A stretch of DNA of 18,768 bases. Source: Cyanobacteria bacterium UBA11370 (lineage in GTDB: Bacteria; Cyanobacteriota; Cyanobacteriia; Cyanobacteriales; Coleofasciculaceae). Positions 7,787 through 15,688 of this stretch are shown one piece after another. The stretch spans positions 1 through 18,768 of the forward strand of contig DNGI01000253.1 of assembly GCA_003486645.1 (NCBI GenBank), read 5' to 3'. The position numbers and the translations under genes were made by a program. Position 1 is the stretch's first letter; each line of letters begins with the position of its first letter. The notes under the pieces are model-generated. The model was given only the letters and a program-made list of their open reading frames with translations, was not told where the DNA came from and searched no databases.

Positions 7787-9349
7787 TTGAGTACAATTGA
7801 GCATCAGGCGATACAATTTCTAAACCGGATTAAATCTATAAATACTAATTTTATGACTTGGTTTAAAACACCCGCTAACTCATCAACTCTCTGGTTTCGC
7901 ATCGGGTTACTCACTATTTTTTTAGTGTCAGTTGTTCTACGTTTTTGGGGATTAAGTCGATTTAATGCGCTAGTTTTTGATGAAGTTTACTACGCTAAAT
8001 TTGCCAATAACTATTTAACCGGGACACAATTTAAACACGCTCATCCACCGCTGAGTGCCTATATTATTGCTATAGGTATGTGGATTGGTTCCCATTTACC
8101 TTTTGGTCAGGATACCATAAATGGTTTGACAGGTTCGTTACGTACCCCATGGAGTTACCGCTGGCTAAATGCGCTAACGGGTTCCTTTATTCCTTTGGTA
8201 GTTGCCGCTATTGCTTATCAGCTTAATCGCCGTCATAGTTACGCTTTAATTGCTGCTTTATTTGCGGCGGCGGATGGTTTATTCCTCGTAGAATCTCGCT
8301 ACGCGCTCAATAATGTTTATCTCGTTATCCTAGGATTATTAGGTCAGTTGTTCTTTTTGATCGCACTCAGTCAACCCAAGTATCAGCGCTGGCAAAGTTT
8401 AGCATTATCGGGTGTTTTTTTTGGGGCTTGTGCCTGTATTAAGTGGAATGGTTTGTGGTTTCTTTTAGGGGTATATTTTGTCTGGGGAACGGCTTGGATT
8501 ATTCAATGGAGAACTAAACAAGTCACACTTCAAAAGTCCAAATCGACTACGCCAGGTTATACTAACAAAATTCAAACTTCAAAACGTGTCTCAACCCCAC
8601 TGATAAATCTAACACAATTGAATGGTTTTCACATAATCTGGTATTTTTACATTATTCCAGCTTTAACCTATAGCCTGTTGTGGATTCCTCACCTAATTAT
8701 GAATCCCAAACCAAAATTCCCAGGATTCTGGGAATCACAAAAATACATTCTGGAATTTCACGAAAAAATCGGAAGTGGATCTGATGTTCATCCTTATTGT
8801 TCTCAATGGTACACTTGGTTATTCATGCTTCGACCCGTCGCTTATTTTTATCAAACAGCTCAAACTATTCGTGAACAAGTTCCTGCTTATCCCCCCTTAC
8901 CTGCGGGATCTGCTAAAGTAATTTATGATGTTCATGCGATGGGAAATCCGATTTTATGGTGGCTATCAACGGCAGCAATTTTAATTCTTTTCTTGCTATT
9001 AGTTCAGCGTTTAGTACTAGCGCTAATGGGAGAATTCGCATCAACCACCACTAACTATATAACCTTGTATTTAGTTATGAACTGGCTAGCTAATTTACTT
9101 CCTTGGGTGAGGGTGACTCGGTGTATATTTTTGTATCATTACATGGGTTCGTCTGTATTTGCTGGATTAGGTCTTGCCTGGATTATGGATCGTTGGTTAC
9201 ATAGAGAACAACACCAGTGGAAAAATGCAGCTAGGATTGCGATCGCGTTAGTCGTAGTCGCGTTTATTTTCTGGCTACCTATCTACTTGGGACTTCCCTT
9301 ACCTGCTAAAAGTTATCGACTTTGGATGTGGTTTCGTTCTTGGATTTAA
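7787..9349 (+). CDS. PMT-family (GT39-like) membrane glycosyltransferase
   Basis: Integral membrane glycosyltransferase of the protein O-mannosyltransferase type, which uses a polyprenyl-phosphate sugar and moves the sugar to an extracytoplasmic acceptor. About ten hydrophobic segments are spread over 520 residues, beginning with FRIGLLTIFLVSVVLRFWGL. Family signatures are FDEVYYAKF (Asp65-Glu66, the catalytic acidic pair after helix 1), HAHPPLS at 84-90, ALFAAADGLFLVESRYALNN near 157-176, and ACIKWNGLWF near 216-225. The C-terminal four-helix part has SQWYTWLFMLRP and CIFLYHYMGS. Residues 245-275, a polar insert, probably form a loop. The start is uncertain: TTG 7787 begins the longest frame but has a weak ribosome site, and ATG 7853 (residue 23) also keeps every membrane helix. 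Single gene, convergent with the DUF1350 gene. Target protein and sugar unknown. Confidence 0.88.
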   Translation: MSTIEHQAIQFLNRIKSINTNFMTWFKTPANSSTLWFRIGLLTIFLVSVVLRFWGLSRFNALVFDEVYYAKFANNYLTGTQFKHAHPPLSAYIIAIGMWIGSHLPFGQDTINGLTGSLRTPWSYRWLNALTGSFIPLVVAAIAYQLNRRHSYALIAALFAAADGLFLVESRYALNNVYLVILGLLGQLFFLIALSQPKYQRWQSLALSGVFFGACACIKWNGLWFLLGVYFVWGTAWIIQWRTKQVTLQKSKSTTPGYTNKIQTSKRVSTPLINLTQLNGFHIIWYFYIIPALTYSLLWIPHLIMNPKPKFPGFWESQKYILEFHEKIGSGSDVHPYCSQWYTWLFMLRPVAYFYQTAQTIREQVPAYPPLPAGSAKVIYDVHAMGNPILWWLSTAAILILFLLLVQRLVLALMGEFASTTTNYITLYLVMNWLANLLPWVRVTRCIFLYHYMGSSVFAGLGLAWIMDRWLHREQHQWKNAARIAIALVVVAFIFWLPIYLGLPLPAKSYRLWMWFRSWI

Positions 9350-9356
9350 ACTATTA

Positions 9357-9395
9357 GTTGTTGGTTGTTGGTTGTTGGTTGTTAGTTGTTGGTGG
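9357..9395. repeat. Heptamer STRR, unit GTTGTTG
   Basis: Five tandem 7-bp units from 9357 to 9391 (GTTGTTG three times, one GTTGTTA, one GTTGTTG), then GTGG. It starts 7 nt after the glycosyltransferase stop. This is a short tandemly repeated repetitive sequence of the kind known from cyanobacteria; no function is assigned. Confidence 0.85.
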
Positions 9396-9432
9396 AATAG
9401 CCTAATAGTTTAAGATTATGTACCACAAGTTT

Positions 9433-9476
9433 CCCCCCACTCTCCACTCTCCACTCCCCACTCCCCACTCCCTATT
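9433..9476. repeat. Heptamer STRR, unit CCCCACT/CTCCACT
   Basis: Tandem C-rich heptamers (two CTCCACT-like, then CCCCACT-like units) abut the 3' end of the DUF1350 gene. A 22-bp segment (9453-9474) is identical to 13303-13324 near the unrecognised gene at 13417, showing this is a dispersed repeat family. Confidence 0.85.
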
Positions 9477-9477
9477 T

Positions 9478-10251
9478 TTAAAACCTAGGATTCAACCACC
9501 GCAAAATTTCTTGTTTGAGTCGATTTAAATCGCGGTAAACTTCTTGTTTCATCCACTGTCCAATAGCATCCCATGGAGTAAACACATCTCCTGTTTTCCA
9601 ACTCACATCTTGCCCTAAAGGAGTAAGATGATTACCAGGTAAGGTTTGAACAGCAACTAGAGTGGGGAAACGCTGTTTTAAAATAGGAGTTAAGCTAATT
9701 GTTTGGTCAATCTCATCGTTAGTAAATTTAATCAGTAAGTTACGGCGAACTTCATATTGCTGGGCAATTAACTCATTAGTTTCTATCGGTGAAGGGGTAA
9801 ACTCTAAGCTAAACATCGGATTCAGTGTAGTCTTAAATTGATCCATAAAAGGAATAGCGCGGCTAACGGGGTAGTTATTAAAGGAAATTAAAATATTGCC
9901 AGCGCGTTCAACAGAAAACAAACTCCCAATTAGCAGATGAAGTTTACAACCCATACTATGTCCGATACCATAAATGGGTAGATAGCGTTTACTTAATACT
10001 GTTGTTGCTTTTAGGCGATCTAGGGTAGTCTCAAAGCGGTTGAGTACCTCGCGTGCGATCGCTACATGATCAAAGCTACTAATAAAGGGTGTAGCAATGA
10101 CTGCATATCCCTGATTTCCCAATTGTTCCAGTAACCAGCGGTATGTTACGTGGGGTGCTGCTGCAATGAATGCGCCACCTAGAAAATGTACAATCCCGAT
10201 GGGACGAGGAGGAATTAAAACCCAATTTCCAGATAGTTCTTGCCAGTCCAT
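9478..10251 (-). CDS. DUF1350 family alpha/beta-hydrolase-like protein
   Basis: A 257-aa member of DUF1350, a family found in cyanobacteria and plastid-bearing organisms with an alpha/beta hydrolase fold and no settled substrate. Visible signs: the N-terminal strand-loop GIVHFLGGAFIAAAPHVTYR (about 19-38), GYAVIATPFISSFDHVAIA (about 48-66), and the nucleophile-elbow sequence YGIGHSMGCK with Ser99 as the candidate nucleophile. A late VQTLPGNHLTPLGQD segment (near 201-215) offers a His that may complete the triad. No signal peptide or membrane helix, so probably cytoplasmic or thylakoid-associated. Full length. Start ATG 10251 has no strong ribosome site, but the N-terminus is family-like. Its 3' end touches a tandem repeat, and it is divergent from ggt across 221 nt. 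Confidence 0.85.
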   Translation of the reverse strand: MDWQELSGNWVLIPPRPIGIVHFLGGAFIAAAPHVTYRWLLEQLGNQGYAVIATPFISSFDHVAIAREVLNRFETTLDRLKATTVLSKRYLPIYGIGHSMGCKLHLLIGSLFSVERAGNILISFNNYPVSRAIPFMDQFKTTLNPMFSLEFTPSPIETNELIAQQYEVRRNLLIKFTNDEIDQTISLTPILKQRFPTLVAVQTLPGNHLTPLGQDVSWKTGDVFTPWDAIGQWMKQEVYRDLNRLKQEILRWLNPRF

Positions 10252-10472
10252 GGAGAAAGTATGTAGTTAATCTATCTTTAATTTTGACATCTTGGCTTCA
10301 AAATGGGGAGTCGGAACTGGAAAGGAAGAATTTTTATTGATTTGTGTTCACCTTTCATCTAATCATGCTTTTCGTGATAGATTATTAGAATTAGCTATTT
10401 TAATGCGGTTAACCTCGAACAGAATAAATCAAGCCTTCTAATTGATCACTAATTAATCAACTGACCGAGCTG

Positions 10473-12269
10473 ATGTCAATTACAAAAGAGTTATATCAAA
10501 GAAACGTTATTGCCAAAATATCCATAAACTTACTTAGATTTGTGCGTCAGTATAAATTTATAATTAGTATCATACTTTGTGCCAGTATCATCACAGGTAG
10601 GGTATTAGCTCAACATGTACCTATCTATAATAAAAAGGATATTTTTCATCCCATTACCGCTCAAAATGGAATGGTTGCTTCTCAGGAAATCTATGCAACT
10701 GAGGCGGGTTTAGAGGTTTTAAAAGAAGGGGGAAATGCTGTTGATGCGGCTGTAACGATTGGGTTTACATTAGCAGTTACTTTCCCAGAAGCTGGTAATA
10801 TTGGTGGTGGCGGTTTTATGCTTGTGCATTTAGCAAAGGAAAATCAAACTTTAGCCATTGATTATCGAGAAAAAGCGCCTAAAGCCGCAACTCGTGATAT
10901 GTTTCTAAACGAATTCGGTGAGGTTGATCCAGAAAAATCTCAGCACAGTTATTTAGCGGTTGGTGTTCCCGGTACTGTGGCTGGGCTGACAATGGCACTG
11001 GAAAAGTATGGTACTATTCCCCTAGAACGCGCCTTAAAACCAGCGATTGAATTAGCAGAAAATGGGTTTACCGTTTCCGAATTTTTGCACGATTCATTGA
11101 TTGCCGCTAAGGAACAAATGCAGGCTTCTCCTGCTAGTATGGAAATCTTTTTCAAGCCTGGGCGAGTTCCTTATGAAGTAGGAGAGATTCTGGTACAAAA
11201 AGATTTAGCCACGAGTTTGAAACAGATTGCCAAAGAGGGTGCTGAAGCGTTTTATCAAGGTGCGATCGCAGACGCGATTGTTGCAGATATGGCAGCCAAT
11301 GGTGGTTTAATTACGAAAGAGGATTTAGCCAGCTATAAACCCGTCATTCGAGAACCTATTCAAGGAAACTATCGAGGCTATCAAATTTATTCCATGCCTC
11401 CTCCAAGTTCCGGTGGGATTCATCTTGTACAACTCTTGAATATACTAGAAGGATTTCCCCTGGCTGAATTTGGACACAATACAGCCCAAACTATTCATGT
11501 AATGGCAGAAAGTATGAAACTCGCCTATGCGGATCGTTCTAAATATTTAGGAGATCCCGACTTTGTATCTGTTCCAATGGCTGGCTTAATTTCAAAACCT
11601 TATGCTAACGAATTGCGTCAAAAAATCAATCTAAACCAGGCAACTCCTAGCGCAGATATTATGCCAGTAAATCCCAAAATGGTTACTGAAAGCCAGGATA
11701 CAACTCATTATTCAGTCATGGATCGCTATGGCAATGCGGTAGCCAATACTTACACCTTAAATCTCAGTTATGGCAGTAAAATAACCGCTGCGGGAACGGG
11801 TATTCTATTAAACGATGAAATGGATGACTTTTCGGCTAAACCAGGAACCCCTAATGCCTTTGGATTAATTGGGGGAGAATTTAACGCCATTGAACCGGAA
11901 AAAAGAATGCTAAGTTCGATGACACCAACCATCGTTATGAAAGATGGTAAAGTTTATTTGGTAACGGGTAGTCGGGGTGGCAGTCTAATTATTACGACCG
12001 TATTGCAGATCATTCTGAATGCGATCGATCATCAAATGAATATTGCCGCCGCTACTAATGGGGTGCGAGTTCATCATCAATGGCTACCGGATCAACTCCG
12101 CATAGAACAGGGTTTGAGTGGTGATACAATTAACTTATTAACAAAAAAAGGTCATAATATTTCCATTCAAAATGCCATAGGGAGTACTCAGAGTATTAGG
12201 CGGGTTGGAAATTCGTTTCAAGGCGCGTCTGACCCTCGTCAATCGGGTGCATTAACGTTAGGTTATTAA
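10473..12269 (+). CDS. ggt: Gamma-glutamyltransferase (gamma-glutamyltranspeptidase)
   Basis: Cleaves gamma-glutamyl bonds such as in glutathione, by hydrolysis or transfer to an amino acid, normally in the periplasm. The N-terminus has a positively charged lead and a hydrophobic segment at about 29-46 (FIISIILCASIITGRVLAQ), a signal peptide or anchor. The precursor is made as one chain and self-cleaves; the new N-terminal nucleophile should be Thr410 in DTTHYSVMD. Other conserved residues are Arg132 in IDYREKAP (gamma-carboxylate binding), NIGGGGFM at 109-116, NDEMDDFSAK near 447, LSSMTPT with Ser481-Ser482 (oxyanion region), and GSRGGS at 499-504. The lid-loop segment PGTPNAFGLIGG is present, as in the E. 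coli enzyme. 598 aa is a normal length. Pentapeptide protein A follows 24 nt later on the same strand, so the two are probably cotranscribed. Confidence 0.96.
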   Translation: MSITKELYQRNVIAKISINLLRFVRQYKFIISIILCASIITGRVLAQHVPIYNKKDIFHPITAQNGMVASQEIYATEAGLEVLKEGGNAVDAAVTIGFTLAVTFPEAGNIGGGGFMLVHLAKENQTLAIDYREKAPKAATRDMFLNEFGEVDPEKSQHSYLAVGVPGTVAGLTMALEKYGTIPLERALKPAIELAENGFTVSEFLHDSLIAAKEQMQASPASMEIFFKPGRVPYEVGEILVQKDLATSLKQIAKEGAEAFYQGAIADAIVADMAANGGLITKEDLASYKPVIREPIQGNYRGYQIYSMPPPSSGGIHLVQLLNILEGFPLAEFGHNTAQTIHVMAESMKLAYADRSKYLGDPDFVSVPMAGLISKPYANELRQKINLNQATPSADIMPVNPKMVTESQDTTHYSVMDRYGNAVANTYTLNLSYGSKITAAGTGILLNDEMDDFSAKPGTPNAFGLIGGEFNAIEPEKRMLSSMTPTIVMKDGKVYLVTGSRGGSLIITTVLQIILNAIDHQMNIAAATNGVRVHHQWLPDQLRIEQGLSGDTINLLTKKGHNISIQNAIGSTQSIRRVGNSFQGASDPRQSGALTLGY

Positions 12270-12293
12270 ATCAGTAATTCGTTCCAATATAAT

Positions 12294-13154
12294 ATGATTA
12301 ATAGGACTGAAGAAAACTTACTCTCCGATTTACAAAGCCTGATTCAAACGATTGTTAAAGCTCAAACCGATAATTTAGCTGAAATTGTAAAAATTGCGGG
12401 TCTAGATACAACGGCAGATTTTGCAGAAGCTGATCTAAGTAGTACTCGACTCAGAGGAATTAACCTAAAAGGGGCTGATCTAAGGGGAACTAACTTATCA
12501 GGCGCTAACATTAGGGGAGCTATTCTTAGTAATGCTAACTTGAGCAATGCCAATCTGAGTAATGCTAATCTGAGTAATGCTAATCTGAGTAATGCTAATC
12601 TGAGTAATGCCAATTTGAGTAGTACGAACCTGACCAATACTAGCCTGATTCGTACCTGTTTTATTCGTGCTAACCTCAGTTATTCCGATTTAAGAGGAGC
12701 TAATTTAGAAGGAGCGGATCTGAGTCGAGTTAATCTGGAAGGAGCTAACTTAGGAGGAGCTAACTTTAGCGGTGCTAAATTTAAAGGAGCTAATCTCCGT
12801 AAGGTCAATCTAATTCGTGCTAACTTAAGATATGCAGATTTGAGTAGTGTTAACCTCAGCTTTGCCGATTTGATCTTCACTGATTTAAGTGCAGCTAGTT
12901 TGTGCGGTACGAATTTGAATGGAACTGATTTAAGTATTGCTGACCTTAGAGGTGCTAATCTGAGTGGCGCTAATCTGAGAGGTGCTAATCTCAGGGGTGC
13001 TACTCTCAGTGGCGCTATTTTACTTGGAGTAAACTTGAGTGATGTCAACTTCAAGGGTGTCAATGTAGATAAGGCTCAATTTGCTAAGACTATAGGAATT
13101 TCGGATCACACCAAACTCGATTTGATCCAGCGAGGAGCAATCTTTTCACAATAA
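12294..13154 (+). CDS. Pentapeptide-repeat protein A
   Basis: A 286-aa pentapeptide-repeat protein, expected to fold as a right-handed quadrilateral beta helix. Residues 1-42 are a non-repeat helical cap (LQSLIQTIVKAQTDNLAEI), residues 43-255 are A(D/N)LXX-type repeats, and residues 256-286 are a C-terminal cap ending LIQRGAIFSQ. Both caps are shared with the genes at 14180 and 17112. Residues 79-108 are six consecutive SNANL units from a near-identical 15-bp DNA repeat, unlike the more diverged rest. No signal peptide, so likely cytoplasmic. It lies 24 nt after ggt and has no Shine-Dalgarno; a TATAAT string abuts the ATG at 12288-12293. Biochemical role unknown: some members (MfpA, Qnr) mimic DNA and bind gyrase, but nothing here points to that specifically. 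Confidence 0.93.
   Translation: MINRTEENLLSDLQSLIQTIVKAQTDNLAEIVKIAGLDTTADFAEADLSSTRLRGINLKGADLRGTNLSGANIRGAILSNANLSNANLSNANLSNANLSNANLSNANLSSTNLTNTSLIRTCFIRANLSYSDLRGANLEGADLSRVNLEGANLGGANFSGAKFKGANLRKVNLIRANLRYADLSSVNLSFADLIFTDLSAASLCGTNLNGTDLSIADLRGANLSGANLRGANLRGATLSGAILLGVNLSDVNFKGVNVDKAQFAKTIGISDHTKLDLIQRGAIFSQ
12528..12617 (+). repeat. 15-bp tandem repeat encoding SNANL x6
   Basis: Six 15-bp units encode SNANL. Units 3-5 are identical (agtaatgctaatctg) and the others differ by one to three third-position or neighbouring changes. The surrounding pentapeptides are far more diverged at the DNA level, so this block is a recent slippage or unequal-crossover expansion by whole coils-worth of repeats. 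Confidence 0.9.
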
Positions 13155-13292
13155 ATCAATTGAAGTGGCAATGGAAAAACTTACGAAAAGTGGCTTCATA
13201 AGCTGTTAGGCATTGAATTGGATAATTTTGAAGGATCACTATTGAGTTCTGAGTTCAGGAATTGAGCCATCAAAAACTATTTTTAACTCAAA

Positions 13293-13328
13293 CCTACTCC
13301 CTACTCCCCACTCCCCACTCCCTACCCC
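13293..13328. repeat. Heptamer STRR, unit CCCCACT
   Basis: C-rich heptamers (ACTCCCT/ACTCCCC units) lie in the 262-nt gap between pentapeptide gene A and the gene at 13417. Positions 13303-13324 are identical to 9453-9474 in the same orientation, 3.8 kb away. Confidence 0.85.
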
Positions 13329-13416
13329 AATTGTAAAGCTTAGTTATTATCCTTAGAAAACCTATTCCCCAGTCATGTACCTTTATAGGTGAGAGCCTCT
13401 GATTCGGTACTTGGCG

Positions 13417-14190
13417 ATGCCATCTTATTTTCCTACAGCCCCTCAGCCGGAACCGGAAAACAAATGTCCGGATTGCCTATCTATGAAGTTGGACGGAATT
13501 CCCGGTCAACCAGAAAGTCTGAACTATCTGGGGATTTTGCCTATCTCCCAACCCCAACCCATTCACCTGCACTTATCTATTCACTTTAATGAGCAGTGGG
13601 AATCTCTTAAACAAGGGCGCATCAAATTTGGACTCAAAGGTGGACAACTCAGACTAAAACTGGAAAACGCCGAAATTCCCTACGAGTCTCGCCAACTATC
13701 GGGTTCTGTAGAACTCACCCTAGAAACAGCAAGCCAAAAATCAGAAGAGAGTCAAGAGCAAACGGAGGGTATTCTGGCTACAAATTCGCTATTCAATCCG
13801 ACTAAAACTCTTAGTGGAACAAACGGTTTCATCGAGAAAAGTTTGGGGAGTAGCGATAAATTTGAGCTTAGTGTTTGTCATATTACTACAAAAGTTTCCG
13901 AAGAAAATCCAGCTTGGGTCTTTGAAGAAGAAAAGGGTCAACCTATCTTAAAAGGCTTCCTCAACAAGGCAAAACTAGCAACCTTATATGCGATCGCATT
14001 TCCTTGCCATGTGGAAGCTACCTTTGAAGTCTCCAGGCGAGATGTTTGTTTAACTGATGCCGAAGGACTATGGCCCGCTGATATTAGTCGTAATAAAAGA
14101 GCCGTGTTAGACAGACTGATTATTCAGCGTTTGCTCGAACCCAAATTTAAGCCCTATCTTAGTCGAGCGGAGTTGCACTATGATGGATGA
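13417..14190 (+). CDS. Unrecognised protein coupled to pentapeptide-repeat protein B
   Basis: Family not recognised. The 257-aa protein starts with a Pro-rich stretch and one CxxC (ENKCPDC, about 16-22). A region of alternating strands follows (QPIHLHLSIHF, GRIKFGLKGGQLRLKLENA, SGSVELTLETA), then a Ser/Glu/Gln-rich linker around 105-150. A second strand-rich region (KFELSVCHITTKV, PILKGFLNKAKLATLYAI, CHVEATFEVS) leads to a helical end with ISRNKRAVLDRLIIQRLL. It reads as a soluble beta-sandwich-like protein with no signal peptide. ATG 13417 is chosen over TTG 13411, which would add two residues; neither has a good ribosome site. Its stop lies inside the next gene (11-nt overlap, ATGATG at 14180-14185), so translation of the two is probably coupled and the products may act together. 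Confidence 0.8.
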   Translation: MPSYFPTAPQPEPENKCPDCLSMKLDGIPGQPESLNYLGILPISQPQPIHLHLSIHFNEQWESLKQGRIKFGLKGGQLRLKLENAEIPYESRQLSGSVELTLETASQKSEESQEQTEGILATNSLFNPTKTLSGTNGFIEKSLGSSDKFELSVCHITTKVSEENPAWVFEEEKGQPILKGFLNKAKLATLYAIAFPCHVEATFEVSRRDVCLTDAEGLWPADISRNKRAVLDRLIIQRLLEPKFKPYLSRAELHYDG

Positions 14191-15262
14191 TGAATCTCTT
14201 GAAGAATTATATATTTTAATCCAACGAGTTGTACAAGCTGAAACCGACAACCTCCCTCAGCTAGCCACAATAACCGGATTCAATCTAGCAGAAGATTTCG
14301 CTCATGCTGATCTGAGTCATACGAACCTCAGTGCTACTGAACTAATTGAAGCGGACTTCAGAGGAGCTAACCTTGAAGGAGCGAACCTCCAGGACGCGAA
14401 TCTCCGGGGAGCCGACCTCCGAGGAACTCACCTGATCGGTGCTAACCTTAAGGGAGCTGACCTCAGAAGTGCCAACCTCAGAGGTGCTGAACTGAGAAAT
14501 GCTGACCTCACCCAAGCGCAATTGGACGGCGCGAACCTCACCGATACTAACTTAGGTAGTGCTAATTTAAAACTTGCCAACCTTCAGAATGCTGACTTGA
14601 GAGGAGCCAATCTTTGCCTTGCCAACCTCTACGGTGCTGACTTAAGCCATACTAAACTTAGGGGAGCTAACCTCGGTAATGCGGACCTGAGAGAAGCAAC
14701 TCTCAAAGGCGCTTACATGATGCGGGCTTACTTGGGAGGCGCGGATCTTCAAGGTGCCGATCTCGACGGTGCTGACTTGACCGAAGCTGACCTCAACGAA
14801 ACCAAATTGAGCAATGCTAAACTCAGAGGCACTAACCTACGAAATGCCGATTTAAGCCTGAGTGACTTGACTAAGGTCAAACTAATTCGAGCCAACTTGA
14901 GCCATACCAACTTGATCCGCGCCAACCTACGGAGTGCTGACCTGATCCGCACTAACTTCAGCGGTGCTGACCTACGGGGTGCTGACTTAAGCCATAGCGA
15001 TTTGAGTCTAGCGAACTTATATCTTGCCAACTTAGGCAATACTAACCTAATCCGTGCCAACCTGAGTATTGCTGAACTCGGTGGTGCTAATCTCAGTGGT
15101 GCCAATCTCAGCGAAGCTGACTTAAGAGGAGCAAATGTAGCCAATGCTGAGTTCGCCAGAAATCCCGGAATTTCCAGAGAAATGAAACAGGTATTGAGAC
15201 GACGAGGCGCTATCTTTGAAGATGTGATGAGCGATCGCTCTGGAGTGCTAACTTCGCGCTGA
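14180..15262 (+). CDS. Pentapeptide-repeat protein B
   Basis: The largest of three paralogous pentapeptide-repeat proteins, 360 aa. Residues 1-40 are the shared helical N-cap (ILIQRVVQAETDNLPQLATI, then EDFAHADL). Residues 41-317 are nearly unbroken A(D/N)LXX repeats, about 55 units or roughly 14 coils of a right-handed beta helix. Residues 318-360 hold the C-cap FARNPGISREMKQVLRRRGAIFEDV with a short extra tail MSDRSGVLTSR that the paralogues lack. Central positions are almost all Leu or Phe as the fold needs, with occasional Met and Tyr (GAYMMRAYL near 178-186). No signal peptide. The start is ATG 14180 or 14183, both inside the preceding gene; the overlap argues for an operon pair. Codon use is typical, but the repeats create long antisense frames that are not genes. 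Confidence 0.93.
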   Translation: MMDDESLEELYILIQRVVQAETDNLPQLATITGFNLAEDFAHADLSHTNLSATELIEADFRGANLEGANLQDANLRGADLRGTHLIGANLKGADLRSANLRGAELRNADLTQAQLDGANLTDTNLGSANLKLANLQNADLRGANLCLANLYGADLSHTKLRGANLGNADLREATLKGAYMMRAYLGGADLQGADLDGADLTEADLNETKLSNAKLRGTNLRNADLSLSDLTKVKLIRANLSHTNLIRANLRSADLIRTNFSGADLRGADLSHSDLSLANLYLANLGNTNLIRANLSIAELGGANLSGANLSEADLRGANVANAEFARNPGISREMKQVLRRRGAIFEDVMSDRSGVLTSR

Positions 15263-15393
15263 TTTTAAGTTGGGGAAAGGTTAAAGGGAAAAGGGTAATG
15301 CTACCAAACCTTCTACACAGAGTTTAGGGAAACCTTTAGCAATTTTTGGGCATCTAACTAACAGATGTTAACGTTAAAGTTCCAAGGTGGCAG

Positions 15394-15648
15394 ATGTCTA
15401 ACGAAAACAAAAAAATTGGCAAACCGCTTGGGGTAAATTTTATTATATTGGCATTCCTGTTAATCATGGGTGAATTCATGCTTACCGCTTGTGGAATAAT
15501 AACACTTAAGACTAAATCCCCTCAACAGGAACTGAAAAATCAACCTGCCAAAACAGATAAACAGAAAGGCGAAAATCCTGCTACTAAGAGTGATAAACAG
15601 TATGAAGCAGAAGGCAGCGATACAACCACTGATGATGACCCCGAATAA
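15394..15648 (+). CDS. Small predicted lipoprotein
   Basis: An 84-aa protein with an N-terminal basic stretch (NENKKIGK), a hydrophobic segment at about 14-29 (VNFIILAFLLIMGEFM) and a perfect lipobox LTAC with Cys33 as the lipidated residue, so the mature protein is about 52 residues tethered to a membrane. The mature part is hydrophilic, Lys/Gln/Asp-rich with no hydrophobic core (TDKQKGENPATKSDKQ), and probably unstructured, ending in TTTDDDPE. AAGG at 15384-15387 lies 6 nt before the ATG, good support for such a short gene. It sits 40 nt before the aminopeptidase gene on the same strand and could share its transcript. Function unknown. Confidence 0.75.
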   Translation: MSNENKKIGKPLGVNFIILAFLLIMGEFMLTACGIITLKTKSPQQELKNQPAKTDKQKGENPATKSDKQYEAEGSDTTTDDDPE

Positions 15649-15688
15649 TTGTTTCTCCTGTTAAAATTCTTGTTCGACGCTCCCAATT

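Noticed and set aside
9357..9476. CRISPR array
   Set aside because: The units are contiguous heptamers without unique spacers.
12362..13063. Long Leu/Ala/Arg-rich frames on the minus strand over pentapeptide gene A
   Set aside because: They are a by-product of the 15-bp codon periodicity of the repeats; no ribosome sites, and the plus-strand protein has family features and caps.
14749..15144. 131-codon minus-strand frame over pentapeptide gene B
   Set aside because: Same repeat artefact as over gene A; composition is monotonous and no start signal is present.
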